A stretch of DNA of 64,000 bases from NCBI RefSeq assembly GCF_030814215.1, contig NZ_JAUSUT010000001.1, positions 5,332,001 through 5,396,000 of the forward strand, written 5' to 3'. The translations under genes and the position numbers were made by a program. This DNA is from Amycolatopsis thermophila (lineage in GTDB: Bacteria; Actinomycetota; Actinomycetes; Mycobacteriales; Pseudonocardiaceae). This document shows positions 35,700 through 44,309 of this stretch, one piece after another. The notes beneath the pieces were generated by a model, which was given only the letters and a program-made list of their open reading frames with translations, had not been told where the DNA came from and did no database searches. The first letter of the stretch is position 1; each line of letters starts with the position of its first letter.

Positions 35700-38066
35700 G
35701 TGCGCATCGCGGTGATCGGCGGCGGTCCGGGCGGGCTGTACTTCGCCGCACTGGCCAAGCAGCTCAGCCCCGGGGACGAGATCGACGTGTGGGAGCGCAA
35801 CGCCGCCGACGACACGTTCGGCTTCGGGGTGGTGTTCTCCGACGAGACGCTCGGCGGGATCGAGCACGCCGACGAGGTGATCTACCGGCGGATGGAGCGG
35901 GAGTTCGCCCGCTGGGACGACATCGACGTGCACTTCCGCGGCCAGGTGCTCACCAGCGGCGGGCACGGGTTCGCGGCGATGAGCCGGAAACGGCTGCTGC
36001 AGATCCTCCAGGAGCGGTGCGCCGCGCTGGGCGTCCGGCTGCGCTTCGGCACGACGGCGCCGGACGTCGGCCGGCTCGCGGCGGACTACGACCTCGTCGT
36101 CGCCGCGGACGGGGTGAACTCGGCGGTGCGTGCCCGGTTCGCCGACGTGTTCCGCCCGTCGCTCGACGTCCGGCGCTGCGCGTACATGTGGCTGGGCACG
36201 GACAAGGTGTTCGACGCGTTCAAGTTCTACATCCTGGAAACGCCCTACGGCGTGATGCAGATCCACGGCTACCCGTTCGACGCGCACGGCAGCACCTTCA
36301 TCGTCGAGATGGCGGACGAGGTGTGGCAGCGCGCCGGGTTCAAGGCGTTCGCCGAGCGCGAGTTCGCGCCGGGCGAGTCCGACGAGAAGTCGATCGCGCT
36401 GGTGCGCGAACTGGTCGCCGACGTCCTCGACGGCGCCGAGCTGTTCGCGAACAACTCCAAGTGGATCCACTTCGCGACCGTGCGCAACGAGCGGTGGTGC
36501 CACGGCAACACCATCCTGCTCGGCGACGCCGCGCACACCGCGCACTTCTCCATCGGGTCCGGCACCAAGCTCGCCATGGAGGATGCGCTCGCGCTCGTGG
36601 CGTCCCTGCACGAGCAACCGGACGTGCCGCGCGCGCTGGCGGCCTACGAGGCCGAGCGGCGGCCGGTGGTCGAGTCGACCCAGCGCGCCGCGCAGGCCAG
36701 CCTCGAATGGTTCGAAAACCTCGGGCAGTACGTGCGCCAGGACCCGGTGCAGTTCGCCTTCAACATCATGACCCGCAGCCGGCGGGTCACCTACGACAAC
36801 CTGCGGGTGCGGGATCCGGAGTTCGTCGAACGCGTCGACGAGTGGTTCGCCGGCCACGCGCGGCGGGGCGGCCACGGCGACGGCGGGGTGCGCCCGCCGA
36901 TGTTCCAGCCGTTCCGGTTGCGCGGGCTGGAACTGAAGAACCGCGTCGTGGTGTCGCCGATGGACATGTACCGGGCGTGCGACGGGATGCCGAACGACTT
37001 CCACCTGGTGCACCTGGGCGGCAAGGCGCTCGGCGGGGCCGGACTGGTGATGACCGAGATGGTGTGCGTGTCGGACACCGGCCGGATCACGCCGGGCTGC
37101 ACCGGGATCTACACCGGCGAGCAGGCGCGTGCGTGGCGGCGGATCACCGATTTCGTGCACACCGAGACCTCGGCGAAGATCGGGCTCCAGGTCGGCCATT
37201 CCGGCCGGAAGGGCTCGACGCGGCTGATGTGGGAGGGGATCGACCAGCCGTTGCCGGAGGGCAACTGGCCGGTGGTCGCGCCGTCGCCGCTGCCCTACCG
37301 CGCGGGCGTGAACCAGGTGCCGCGCGAACTGACCACCGACGATCTGCGGGTGATCCGGCAGCAGTTCGCGGACGCGGCGCGGCGCGGGCTGGACGCCGGG
37401 TTCGACCTGCTCGAACTGCATTGTGCGCACGGATATCTGCTGTCGTCGTTCATCTCGCCGCTGACGAACCACCGCACCGACGGCTACGGCGGCTCGCTGG
37501 AGGCGCGGTTGCGGTTCCCGCTCGAGGTGTTCACCGCGATGCGGGAGGTCTGGCCCGCCGACCGGCCGATGAGCGTGCGGATCTCGGCGACCGACTGGTG
37601 CGACGGCGGTGTCACGGGGGAGGACTCCGTGGCGATCGCGCGCGCGTTCGCCGAGGCGGGCGCGGACGTGGTCGACGTGTCCACCGGGCAGGTGCACCCG
37701 GACGAGAAACCGGCGTTCGGCCGGTCGTACCAGACGCCGTTCGCCGACCGGATCCGCAACGAGACGGGCATCGCGACGATGGCGGTCGGCGCGATCTCCT
37801 CCTACGACGACGTCAACTCGATCCTGCTGGCGGGACGGGCGGACCTGTGTCTGCTGGGCCGGGCGCACCTGTACGACCCGAACTGGACCCTGCACGCCGC
37901 CGCGGAGCAGGACTACAGCGGTCCCGGAGCCGAATGGCCACTGCCGTGGCGCGCCGGCGCGCGCCGCCCGCAGACCGGCCGCACCGAAGGCCCGAAGCCG
38001 CGCCTGGAGCTGATCCGCCAGGGTGAGCCGGGGACGGCGCACCAGCGCTGGCGGCCCCGGGGGTGA
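35700..38066 (+). CDS. Aminobenzoyl-CoA (or salicylyl-CoA) monooxygenase/reductase, two-domain flavoenzyme
   Basis: 788 residues. Domain 1 (1-385) is a class A FAD monooxygenase: IAVIGGGPGGLYFAALAKQL, VVAADGVNSAVRARF and GDAAHTAHFSIGSGTKLAMEDA. Domain 2 (400-780) is an old-yellow-enzyme-like FMN reductase: LRGLELKNRVVVSPMDMYRA, LQVGHSGRKGS, ELHCAHGYLLSSFISPLTN and HRTDGYGGSLEARLRF. This fusion is the architecture of 2-aminobenzoyl-CoA monooxygenase/reductase, which hydroxylates and then reduces the ring, and of annotated bifunctional salicylyl-CoA 5-hydroxylases. GTG 35700 lies 7 bases after AGGAGG; a GTG at 35694 overlapping the ligase stop is too close to that site. Confidence 0.88.
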   Translation: MRIAVIGGGPGGLYFAALAKQLSPGDEIDVWERNAADDTFGFGVVFSDETLGGIEHADEVIYRRMEREFARWDDIDVHFRGQVLTSGGHGFAAMSRKRLLQILQERCAALGVRLRFGTTAPDVGRLAADYDLVVAADGVNSAVRARFADVFRPSLDVRRCAYMWLGTDKVFDAFKFYILETPYGVMQIHGYPFDAHGSTFIVEMADEVWQRAGFKAFAEREFAPGESDEKSIALVRELVADVLDGAELFANNSKWIHFATVRNERWCHGNTILLGDAAHTAHFSIGSGTKLAMEDALALVASLHEQPDVPRALAAYEAERRPVVESTQRAAQASLEWFENLGQYVRQDPVQFAFNIMTRSRRVTYDNLRVRDPEFVERVDEWFAGHARRGGHGDGGVRPPMFQPFRLRGLELKNRVVVSPMDMYRACDGMPNDFHLVHLGGKALGGAGLVMTEMVCVSDTGRITPGCTGIYTGEQARAWRRITDFVHTETSAKIGLQVGHSGRKGSTRLMWEGIDQPLPEGNWPVVAPSPLPYRAGVNQVPRELTTDDLRVIRQQFADAARRGLDAGFDLLELHCAHGYLLSSFISPLTNHRTDGYGGSLEARLRFPLEVFTAMREVWPADRPMSVRISATDWCDGGVTGEDSVAIARAFAEAGADVVDVSTGQVHPDEKPAFGRSYQTPFADRIRNETGIATMAVGAISSYDDVNSILLAGRADLCLLGRAHLYDPNWTLHAAAEQDYSGPGAEWPLPWRAGARRPQTGRTEGPKPRLELIRQGEPGTAHQRWRPRG

Positions 38067-38140
38067 GGTTCCGCGGGGCGGCCCGCCGGCGCAGGTAGCC
38101 TGCGGCGACGGACCCCCCACGACCGACGGGACGGCGGCGC

Positions 38141-39079
38141 ATGGAACTGCGGCACCTGGCGGCTTTCGTCGCCGTCGCGGAGGAGTTGCACTTCGGGCGG
38201 GCCGCCACGCGGCTGCACATGGCGCAGTCGCCGTTGAGCCGCCAGATCCGCCTCCTCGAACGCGACCTCGGGCTCGAGCTGTTCGACCGCACCACCCGCA
38301 CCGTCACCCTGACGCCGGAGGGGCAGGCGTTCCTCGAACCGGCCCGGCGGACACTCGCCGAGGCCGATCGTGCCCGGCGGGCGGCCGCCGCGGCCCGGCA
38401 CGGTGCCCTCGGCCGCGTGACCGTCGGGTTCGCGGGGGCGACCGGCAACGCGCTCGTGCCCGTCCTGACCCGGGCAGTCACCTCGTCCTTGCCGGGGGTC
38501 GAACTCGTCCTGCGCGGGCAGACCTACTCCGGCACCGCGCTGGACAAGGTGACCGACGGGACCCTGGACCTCAGTTTCGTCGCGCTGCCCGCGCCCAGCG
38601 ACCTGGCCACCCGCGTCGTGCGCGACGAGCGGCTGCTCGTCGCGCTGCCCGACACCCATCCGCTGGCCGGGCTCGACGCGGTCCCCCTGGCCGATCTCGC
38701 CGCCGAACCGTTCGTGTCCTTCCCGTCGGGCGGCGGCTCCGCGGTCCGCGAGGCCGGGCTGCGGGCCTGCCGCGACGCGGGCATCGCGCCCCGCATCGTG
38801 CAGGAGGCCCCGGACGCCTACACCGTGCTGACCCTGGTGGGAGCCGAGGTCGGTGTGGCGATCATGGTCGAGTCCTCCCGGCGGATCCACACCGACCACA
38901 CGGTGCTGCGGCCCATCCAGGGTGACGTCCCGGTGCTTCCCATCGCGCTGGCGTGGCGGCCGGACAACCCGTCCCGCGCCCTGCAGGCCGTTCTGGCCGT
39001 CGCGGAGAAGGCCCTGCCCACCCCGGACGATGCCGATAGGGTCTCAATAGCGGCAAGATCTGTCTTGGACAGGTCTTAG
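38141..39079 (+). CDS. LysR-family transcriptional regulator
   Basis: 312 residues. N-terminal helix-turn-helix MELRHLAAFVAVAEELHFGRAATRLHMAQSPLSRQIRLLERDLGLELFDR, then a two-lobed substrate-binding domain (VTVGFAGATGNALVPVLTRAV, LLVALPDTHPLAGLDAVPLADLAAEPFV). The inducer is unknown. It lies in the same direction and 72 bases ahead of the MHS transporter operon, with an inverted repeat over its 3' end, and is the likely activator of that operon. Confidence 0.9.
   Translation: MELRHLAAFVAVAEELHFGRAATRLHMAQSPLSRQIRLLERDLGLELFDRTTRTVTLTPEGQAFLEPARRTLAEADRARRAAAAARHGALGRVTVGFAGATGNALVPVLTRAVTSSLPGVELVLRGQTYSGTALDKVTDGTLDLSFVALPAPSDLATRVVRDERLLVALPDTHPLAGLDAVPLADLAAEPFVSFPSGGGSAVREAGLRACRDAGIAPRIVQEAPDAYTVLTLVGAEVGVAIMVESSRRIHTDHTVLRPIQGDVPVLPIALAWRPDNPSRALQAVLAVAEKALPTPDDADRVSIAARSVLDRS
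39055..39077. promoter_or_regulatory. Inverted repeat over the lysR stop
   Basis: AAGATCTGTC (39055-39064) and GACAGGTCTT (39068-39077), 10-bp arms with one mismatch and a 3-base spacer. No T-run follows. It lies 75 bases before the transporter start, so an operator is as likely as a terminator. Confidence 0.4.
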
Positions 39080-39151
39080 TCGCGCGTGTCAGAGTGCGGA
39101 CGGTCCCGCCGTCCGGCTCCGGGCGGCCCCTGCGCGACAAGGGAGTCCGCG

Positions 39152-40510
39152 ATGACGACAACCCCGCCCTCCGAGGAGGCACCCCCGCTCCGGGATCCCG
39201 CCCGCCGCCGCGAGGCGCGCAAGGCCGGGATCACCGCCTTCGTCGGCACGACCGTCGAATGGTTCGACTTCTACGTGTACGGCTCGGCCTCGGCCCTGGT
39301 GTTCGGCAAGATCTTCTTCCCCCACGTCTCGCCCGCCCTGGGCACCCTCGCCGCCTTCGGGACGTTCTGGGTCGGGTTCCTCGCGCGCCCGCTGGGCGGG
39401 CTGATCTTCGGCCACCTGGGCGACCGGCGGGGCCGCAAGAGCGCGCTGATCACGACGCTGGCGCTGATGGGCCTGGCGACCGCCGGGATCGGCGTGCTGC
39501 CGGGCTACGACTCGATCGGCCCGGCGGCCCCCGTGCTGCTCATCGTCCTGCGGATGATCCAGGGTGTCGCCGTCGGCGGCGAGTGGGGCGGCGCGGTGCT
39601 GATCGCGACCGAATACGCCCCGCCCGGACGCAAGGTCCTCTACGGCGCCTTCGCGCAGCAGGGGTCGCCGGTGGGCAACCTGCTGGCCACACTGGCGTTC
39701 CTGGCGATCGCGCAGCTGTCCGAGCCGGCGTTCACCGCGTGGGGCTGGCGGGTGCCGTTCCTGCTGTCGGTGGTGCTGGTCGTGGTCGGGCTGTTCATCC
39801 GCCTGCGGATGGACGAGACACCGGAGATGACGCGCCTGCTGGCACAGCGGCGGCCCAGCCGGCTCCCGATCAGGGACGTCCTGCGTGACCACAGTGGACT
39901 GGTCGCCCTCGGCGTGGGCGCGGGCGCCGCGGGCGTGGCCATCACCTACGTCAAGACGACGTTCGCGTTGTCCTGGGCCACCAGCGATCTCGGGTTCACC
40001 AAAGACGCGTTCCTCACCATCGTCACGATCTCGCTGGTGGTGCAGGTGGTGGTGCAGCCGTTCGGGGCGGTGCTGGCGAGCAGGCTGACCCTGACCAGGG
40101 CGGTGCTGTGGATGCTGCTGCCCGAACTCGTGCTGCTGCCGCTGATGTTCCTGCTCGTGCGGACCGGGTCGTTCCCGCTCGCGACGCTCGGCATGGCCGT
40201 CGCGACCTTCCCGCACGCCATGTTCTACGCGGCGCTGGCCGGGATCCTCTCCCAGGTCTTCCCGGTCGGCGTCCGCTACACCGCCACCTCGCTGGCCTAC
40301 CAGTTGTGCACCACCGTGTTCGCCGGCACCGCACCGCTGGTGTCGCAGTTCCTGCTGACCAGCACCGGCTCGATCTGGCCGGTCGTCGCGCTCGGGCTGG
40401 CCTACGTCGCGATCTCCCTGGTCTGCGTGACGGCCCTGATCCGCCGCAGCTCCTGGTCGCGGTCCCCGGCCCCCGCCGCGGTCGCCCGTTCCCTGGAAGA
40501 GAAGAGGTAG
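39152..40510 (+). CDS. MFS transporter, metabolite:H+ symporter (MHS) family
   Basis: 452 residues with twelve predicted helices. The MHS hallmark FVGTTVEWFDFYVYGSASAL comes near residue 28, then GGLIFGHLGDRRGRKSALI and LRMIQGVAVGGEWGGAVLIATEYAP. Relatives (ShiA, KgtP, ProP) import organic acids or zwitterions with protons; here a carboxylic acid that becomes a CoA ester is likely. ATG 39152 follows AAGGGAG. It is followed after 3 bases by an acyl-CoA dehydrogenase, then a CoA transferase. Confidence 0.88.
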   Translation: MTTTPPSEEAPPLRDPARRREARKAGITAFVGTTVEWFDFYVYGSASALVFGKIFFPHVSPALGTLAAFGTFWVGFLARPLGGLIFGHLGDRRGRKSALITTLALMGLATAGIGVLPGYDSIGPAAPVLLIVLRMIQGVAVGGEWGGAVLIATEYAPPGRKVLYGAFAQQGSPVGNLLATLAFLAIAQLSEPAFTAWGWRVPFLLSVVLVVVGLFIRLRMDETPEMTRLLAQRRPSRLPIRDVLRDHSGLVALGVGAGAAGVAITYVKTTFALSWATSDLGFTKDAFLTIVTISLVVQVVVQPFGAVLASRLTLTRAVLWMLLPELVLLPLMFLLVRTGSFPLATLGMAVATFPHAMFYAALAGILSQVFPVGVRYTATSLAYQLCTTVFAGTAPLVSQFLLTSTGSIWPVVALGLAYVAISLVCVTALIRRSSWSRSPAPAAVARSLEEKR

Positions 40511-40513
40511 GAC

Positions 40514-42202
40514 ATGAACTTCGCCGATCACGACCCCGCCCTGCGCCCGATGCTCGACCGGGTGCTGGCGCCGGCGGACCGCGCCCGGATCGAGCCGCTG
40601 CTCGCGGAGATGGGCCGGGTCGCGGCCACCGAGCTGGACGAGCTGGCCCGCACCGCCGACCGCAACCCACCGGTGCTGCGGCAGTACTCGCCGGCCGGCG
40701 ACCGGATCGACGAGATCGACCACCACCCCGCCTACGACCGGATGGCCGACATCGCGTTCCGCCGCTTCGGGCTCGCCGCGATGTCGCACCGCCCCGGCGT
40801 CAACGGCTGGCCCGGCACCACGCCACACGTCGTCAAGTACGCGCTGTCCTACCTGTTCGTGCAGTCGGAGTTCGGCCTGGCGTGCCCGCTGTCCATGACC
40901 GATTCGGCGGCCCGGGTCCTGCGCCTGTTCAACCCCGGGCGCTTCGCGGAGGTGATCGACCGGCTCACCACGACCGACCCGGCGCGCGCGGCCACCGGCG
41001 CGATGTTCATGACCGAGATCGACGGCGGCACCGACCTCGCCCGCACCGCGACCGAGGCCACCGATCACGGTGACCACTGGACGCTGCGCGGGCGGAAGTG
41101 GTTCGCCTCCAACGTCTCCGCCGACTTCGTGCTGACGCTGGCGAAGGTGCCCGGTCAGGGCAGCGGGACCCGCGGTCTCGGCATGTTCCTGCTGCCGAGG
41201 CTGCGCCCGGACGGCACCCGCAACGCCATCCGCATCGACCGGCTCAAGGACAAGCTCGGCACCCGGTCGATGGCCAGTGGTGAGGTCACCCTCGACGGCG
41301 CGCTGGCCTGGCCGGTCGGCGACCTCACCCGCGGGGTGCCGCAGATGCTGGAGATGGTCAACGTCTCGCGCCTGTCGAACGCGATGCGCTCGGCCGCGCT
41401 GATGCGGCGTGCGGTGCGGGAGGCCGTCGAGCACACGCGCGCCCGCGTCGTCTTCGGCGCGGCGCTGTTCGACCAGCCCCTGATGCGCGCCACCCTGCTG
41501 CCGCTCCTGATCGACGCCGAAGCCGCGCTCGCCCTCGTGCTGGAGTCGGCGACGCAGCTCGACCGAGCCGACCGCGGCGACGCGGCGGCCCGGACGCTGG
41601 TGCGGGTGCTGACGCCGCTGGCGAAGTACGTCATCTGCAAGCGGGCCCGGCACGTGACCGCCGAGTCGATGGAGATCCGCGGCGGCAACGGCTACATCGA
41701 GGACTGGGTCAACGCACGGTTGCTGCGCGACGCCCACCTCGGGTCCATCTGGGAGGGCTCGTCGAACGTGATCGCACTCGACGTCCTGCGCTGCCTGCGC
41801 AAGGACAACGCGCACCACCACCTCGCCGGGGTCTACGGCGCCCGCGCCGGCGCCCTGCGCGACGGCGGCACCGCCGCGGCGGCCGAGGTGGTCGCCGAGC
41901 GCTGGCTCGGCCTGCGCGACGCGGGGGAACGGCTGCTGGCGGCACCCACCGGGGAGCAGGAAGCGGCCGCCGGCCGCTACGCCGAGGACCTGGCCCGGCT
42001 CGTGATGGCCACGCTGCTGCTCGAGCACGCCGGCACCGGTCATCGCGAGCTGCTCGTCGCGCACACCTACCTGCGGCTCCTCGACGACCCGCGCGCCACC
42101 CCCGCGGCCGCGCTGGCCCACCTGCCCGCACTCGCCGACGGCGGCCCGGTGCCCGCGGACGCCGCCGCGTCCGTCCTCGGTGGAGGTCTGACCCGTGTCT
42201 GA
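40514..42202 (+). CDS. Acyl-CoA dehydrogenase, long (AidB-like) subgroup
   Basis: 562 residues, longer than the usual 380-400 because of N- and C-terminal extensions. Core motifs are GAMFMTEIDGGTDLARTATEAT near 160, WTLRGRKWFASNVSADFVLTLAK, GTRSMASGEVTLDG, EIRGGNGYIEDWVNARLLRDAHLGSIWEGSSNVIALDVLR near 395-430. The IWEGSSNV stretch carries the Glu at the position of the catalytic base. The substrate is unknown; co-expression with a CoA transferase suggests a branched or carboxylated acyl-CoA. Confidence 0.85.
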   Translation: MNFADHDPALRPMLDRVLAPADRARIEPLLAEMGRVAATELDELARTADRNPPVLRQYSPAGDRIDEIDHHPAYDRMADIAFRRFGLAAMSHRPGVNGWPGTTPHVVKYALSYLFVQSEFGLACPLSMTDSAARVLRLFNPGRFAEVIDRLTTTDPARAATGAMFMTEIDGGTDLARTATEATDHGDHWTLRGRKWFASNVSADFVLTLAKVPGQGSGTRGLGMFLLPRLRPDGTRNAIRIDRLKDKLGTRSMASGEVTLDGALAWPVGDLTRGVPQMLEMVNVSRLSNAMRSAALMRRAVREAVEHTRARVVFGAALFDQPLMRATLLPLLIDAEAALALVLESATQLDRADRGDAAARTLVRVLTPLAKYVICKRARHVTAESMEIRGGNGYIEDWVNARLLRDAHLGSIWEGSSNVIALDVLRCLRKDNAHHHLAGVYGARAGALRDGGTAAAAEVVAERWLGLRDAGERLLAAPTGEQEAAAGRYAEDLARLVMATLLLEHAGTGHRELLVAHTYLRLLDDPRATPAAALAHLPALADGGPVPADAAASVLGGGLTRV

Positions 42203-43397
42203 CCCGTCCGCCCCGCGCAGCGCCCGCCCGCTGCACGGGATCAAGGTCGTCGACCTGTCCAAGATCCTCGCCGGCCCGTACGCGTCGATGACCTTCGCCG
42301 ACCTCGGCGCCGAGGTGATCAAGGTCGAGCACCCCGACGGCGGCGACCCGACGCGGCAGTGGGGGCCGCCGTTCCAGGGGCCCGACGCCACCTACTACCT
42401 GGCCGCCAACCGCAACAAGCGGTCGGTGACCCTGGACCTGAAGTCCGCCGAGGGGCAGGCGGCCGCGCACCGGCTCATCGCCGGAGCCGACGTGGTCGTG
42501 GAGAACTTCCGCCCCGGCAGCAGCCTGCAGCGGGTCTTCGACCACGCCGCACTGACCGAGCGCTACCCGCGGCTGGTGGTGCTGCACATCTCCGCGTTCG
42601 GCGACCACGGCCCCCTGCGCGACGAACCCGGCTACGACATGGTCGCCCAGGCCATGTCCGGGCTGATGTCGCTGACCGGCGAACCGGACGGGCCACCGGT
42701 CAAGGCCGGGCTCGCCGCGGGCGACCTCGGCGCGGCGCTGTTCGGGGTGATCGGCGTGCTGTCGGCGCTCGTCGAACGCGACCGCACCGGCCTGGGCCAG
42801 AGCGTGTCGACCTCGCTCTACGAGACGCAGCTCGCCCTCCACATCAACTGGGCCACCGGCTACTTCGCCACCGGCGAGGTCCCGGCCCGGCTGGGGTCCG
42901 GGCACCCGAACCTGGTGCCCTACCAGGCCTATCCGGCCGCCGACGGGCATTTCGTCATCGCCGTCGGCAACAACGCGCTGTGGCAGCGGTTGTGCACGCT
43001 CATCGGGCGCCCCGAGCTGGCGGCCGACGAGCGGTTCGCCCGCAACCGCGACCGCGTCGCCCACCGCGCCGAGCTGAACGAGGAACTGGCACGGACGCTG
43101 CGCACGCGCCCGGTCGCCGAGTGGTGCGCGCTGCTCAAGGACGGCGGCGTGCCGGTCGCCCCGATCCAGACCCTCGACCAGGTCTACGACCACCCGCAGA
43201 CGCGGGAGCTGGGCATCGTGCAGACCGTGACGCACCCGGTCGCGGGGCCGATCCGGCAGGTCGCCTTCCCGGTCAGCTACCAGGGCAGGCGGCCGCCGGT
43301 GCGCACCGCGCCGCCGCTGCTCGGCGAGCACACCTCCGCCGTGCTCGGCGAGCTCACGTCACCCACCACCGGTGAGGAGCACGGTGCCCCGGCCTGA
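42195..43397 (+). CDS. CaiB/BaiF (family III) CoA transferase
   Basis: 400 residues. LHGIKVVDLSKILAGPYASMTFADLGAEVIKVEHPDGGD opens the family fold; DEPGYDMVAQAMSGLMSLTGEP near 150 holds the Asp nucleophile (GYD); GLGQSVSTSLYETQLAL follows. It transfers CoA between carboxylates, probably activating the acid imported by the MHS carrier so that the acyl-CoA dehydrogenase can act. GTG 42195 follows GGAGGT and overlaps the dehydrogenase gene by 8 bases. Confidence 0.88.
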   Translation: MSDPSAPRSARPLHGIKVVDLSKILAGPYASMTFADLGAEVIKVEHPDGGDPTRQWGPPFQGPDATYYLAANRNKRSVTLDLKSAEGQAAAHRLIAGADVVVENFRPGSSLQRVFDHAALTERYPRLVVLHISAFGDHGPLRDEPGYDMVAQAMSGLMSLTGEPDGPPVKAGLAAGDLGAALFGVIGVLSALVERDRTGLGQSVSTSLYETQLALHINWATGYFATGEVPARLGSGHPNLVPYQAYPAADGHFVIAVGNNALWQRLCTLIGRPELAADERFARNRDRVAHRAELNEELARTLRTRPVAEWCALLKDGGVPVAPIQTLDQVYDHPQTRELGIVQTVTHPVAGPIRQVAFPVSYQGRRPPVRTAPPLLGEHTSAVLGELTSPTTGEEHGAPA

Positions 43398-43892
43398 GGG
43401 CCGTCCGCAGCCCGGCCGCCCGCGAGCACCGGGAGACGATCGGCGGCCGCATCAGGGCGGCGGGCGGGTCGAGGAACGCGCTCACCCGCATGAACTGCGC
43501 CGCCACCCGCGGGTCGCGCTCCGCGGTGCTCAGCACGCGCCCCAGGTAGCGGTTCAGCAGGCGTGCGGACAGCGCCGGATCAGCGGCAGGGCCACGTCGC
43601 TGCCCACCGAGGGTTTCCACGCCACGCCGATCGGTTTCGCGGTGATACGGAAGAACCGGCGGGCGAGGTCGCGGTCGCCGTGGCGGAGGCAGTCGCGCAG
43701 CGCGAGCGCTTCGAGGGCCGCCACCGACATGCCCTGGCCGTAGATCGGGTTGAAGCCGCGGATCGCGTCGCCGAACACGAGCAGCCCGGCCGGGAACCGG
43801 CGCAACCGGTCGTACCGGCGCCACCGGCTCGCCGGGGAAGGCGAACGTCGCCACCCCGACAGCGGACCGACCGCCCGCAGCGGCGCGATCAT
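43354..43892 (-). pseudogene. FAD-dependent monooxygenase relic (C-terminal half)
   Basis: Minus-strand segments in at least two frames. ASRWRRYDRLRRFPAGLLVFGDAIRGFNPIYGQGMSVAALEALALRDCL and ARRFFRITAKPIGVAWKPSVGSDVALPL cover about 43820-43580. LSARLLNRYLGRVLSTAERDPRVAAQFMRVSAFLDPP continues in another frame at about 43580-43460. VATFAFPG near 43855 is in the second frame again. The GDAxxxFNPxYGQGM motif is the FAD-ribityl region of flavin monooxygenases. The N-terminal nucleotide-binding half is missing. It overlaps the 3' end of the CoA transferase gene on the opposite strand. Clearly non-functional. Confidence 0.65.
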
Positions 43893-43959
43893 GTGCGGCC
43901 GGGCGCTCGCCGCGGACCCCGTGTTGTGCTGGCGACTGTCCGAACAGGACTTGGACGCG

Positions 43960-44309
43960 GGTACTGGAAGTGCTGGCGGGCTTCACGGACCTGAGCAGCG
44001 GGTGGCGCGCCGGGCGCTCCCGCGGAGCCCGAACTGGCCGGGCGGGCGGCCCGGCTGATGGGACTGCCGGGGCCGGACGTGGCGGTGCGGCGCCGCCACC
44101 GGCGACGTGGCCCCGCCCCCTGGGGATTCACGCACGACCGCGGGCCACCTCGAGCGGATCTACACCAAGACGGCGGCCGTCCTCCCGCGCGGCGGCTGCC
44201 CGCGGCTGCCCGACCTGGTCGAGCGCTACTTCGTCGGTCCGATCCGCTTCACCCCAAGCACCTGGACGCGTGGATCGGCGAGGAGCCGGCCACGACGTTC
44301 AGCTACTGA
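43960..44309 (+). pseudogene. Unidentified plus-strand gene relic
   Basis: Coding-like pieces in different frames: LEVLAGFTDLSSGWRA near 43960-44010, APAEPELAGRAARLMGLPGPDVAVRR near 44015-44090, LERIYTKTAAVLPRGGCPRL and PDLVERYFVGPIRF at 44150-44250, then HLDAWIGEEPATTFSY to the stop at 44309. One C missing from a CCCC run near 44255 would join the last two pieces. No family was recognised. It ends convergent with the NAD(P)H-binding protein gene. Confidence 0.35.

Noticed and set aside
39089-42391. 1100-codon minus-strand frame opposite the MHS carrier and dehydrogenase
   Set aside because: His/Gln/Arg-rich antisense shadow of high-GC coding sequence with no domain.
43354-43986. One intact minus-strand gene of 210 codons
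   Set aside because: Only part of the frame shows monooxygenase similarity; the rest of that protein is in another frame, so it was called a relic.
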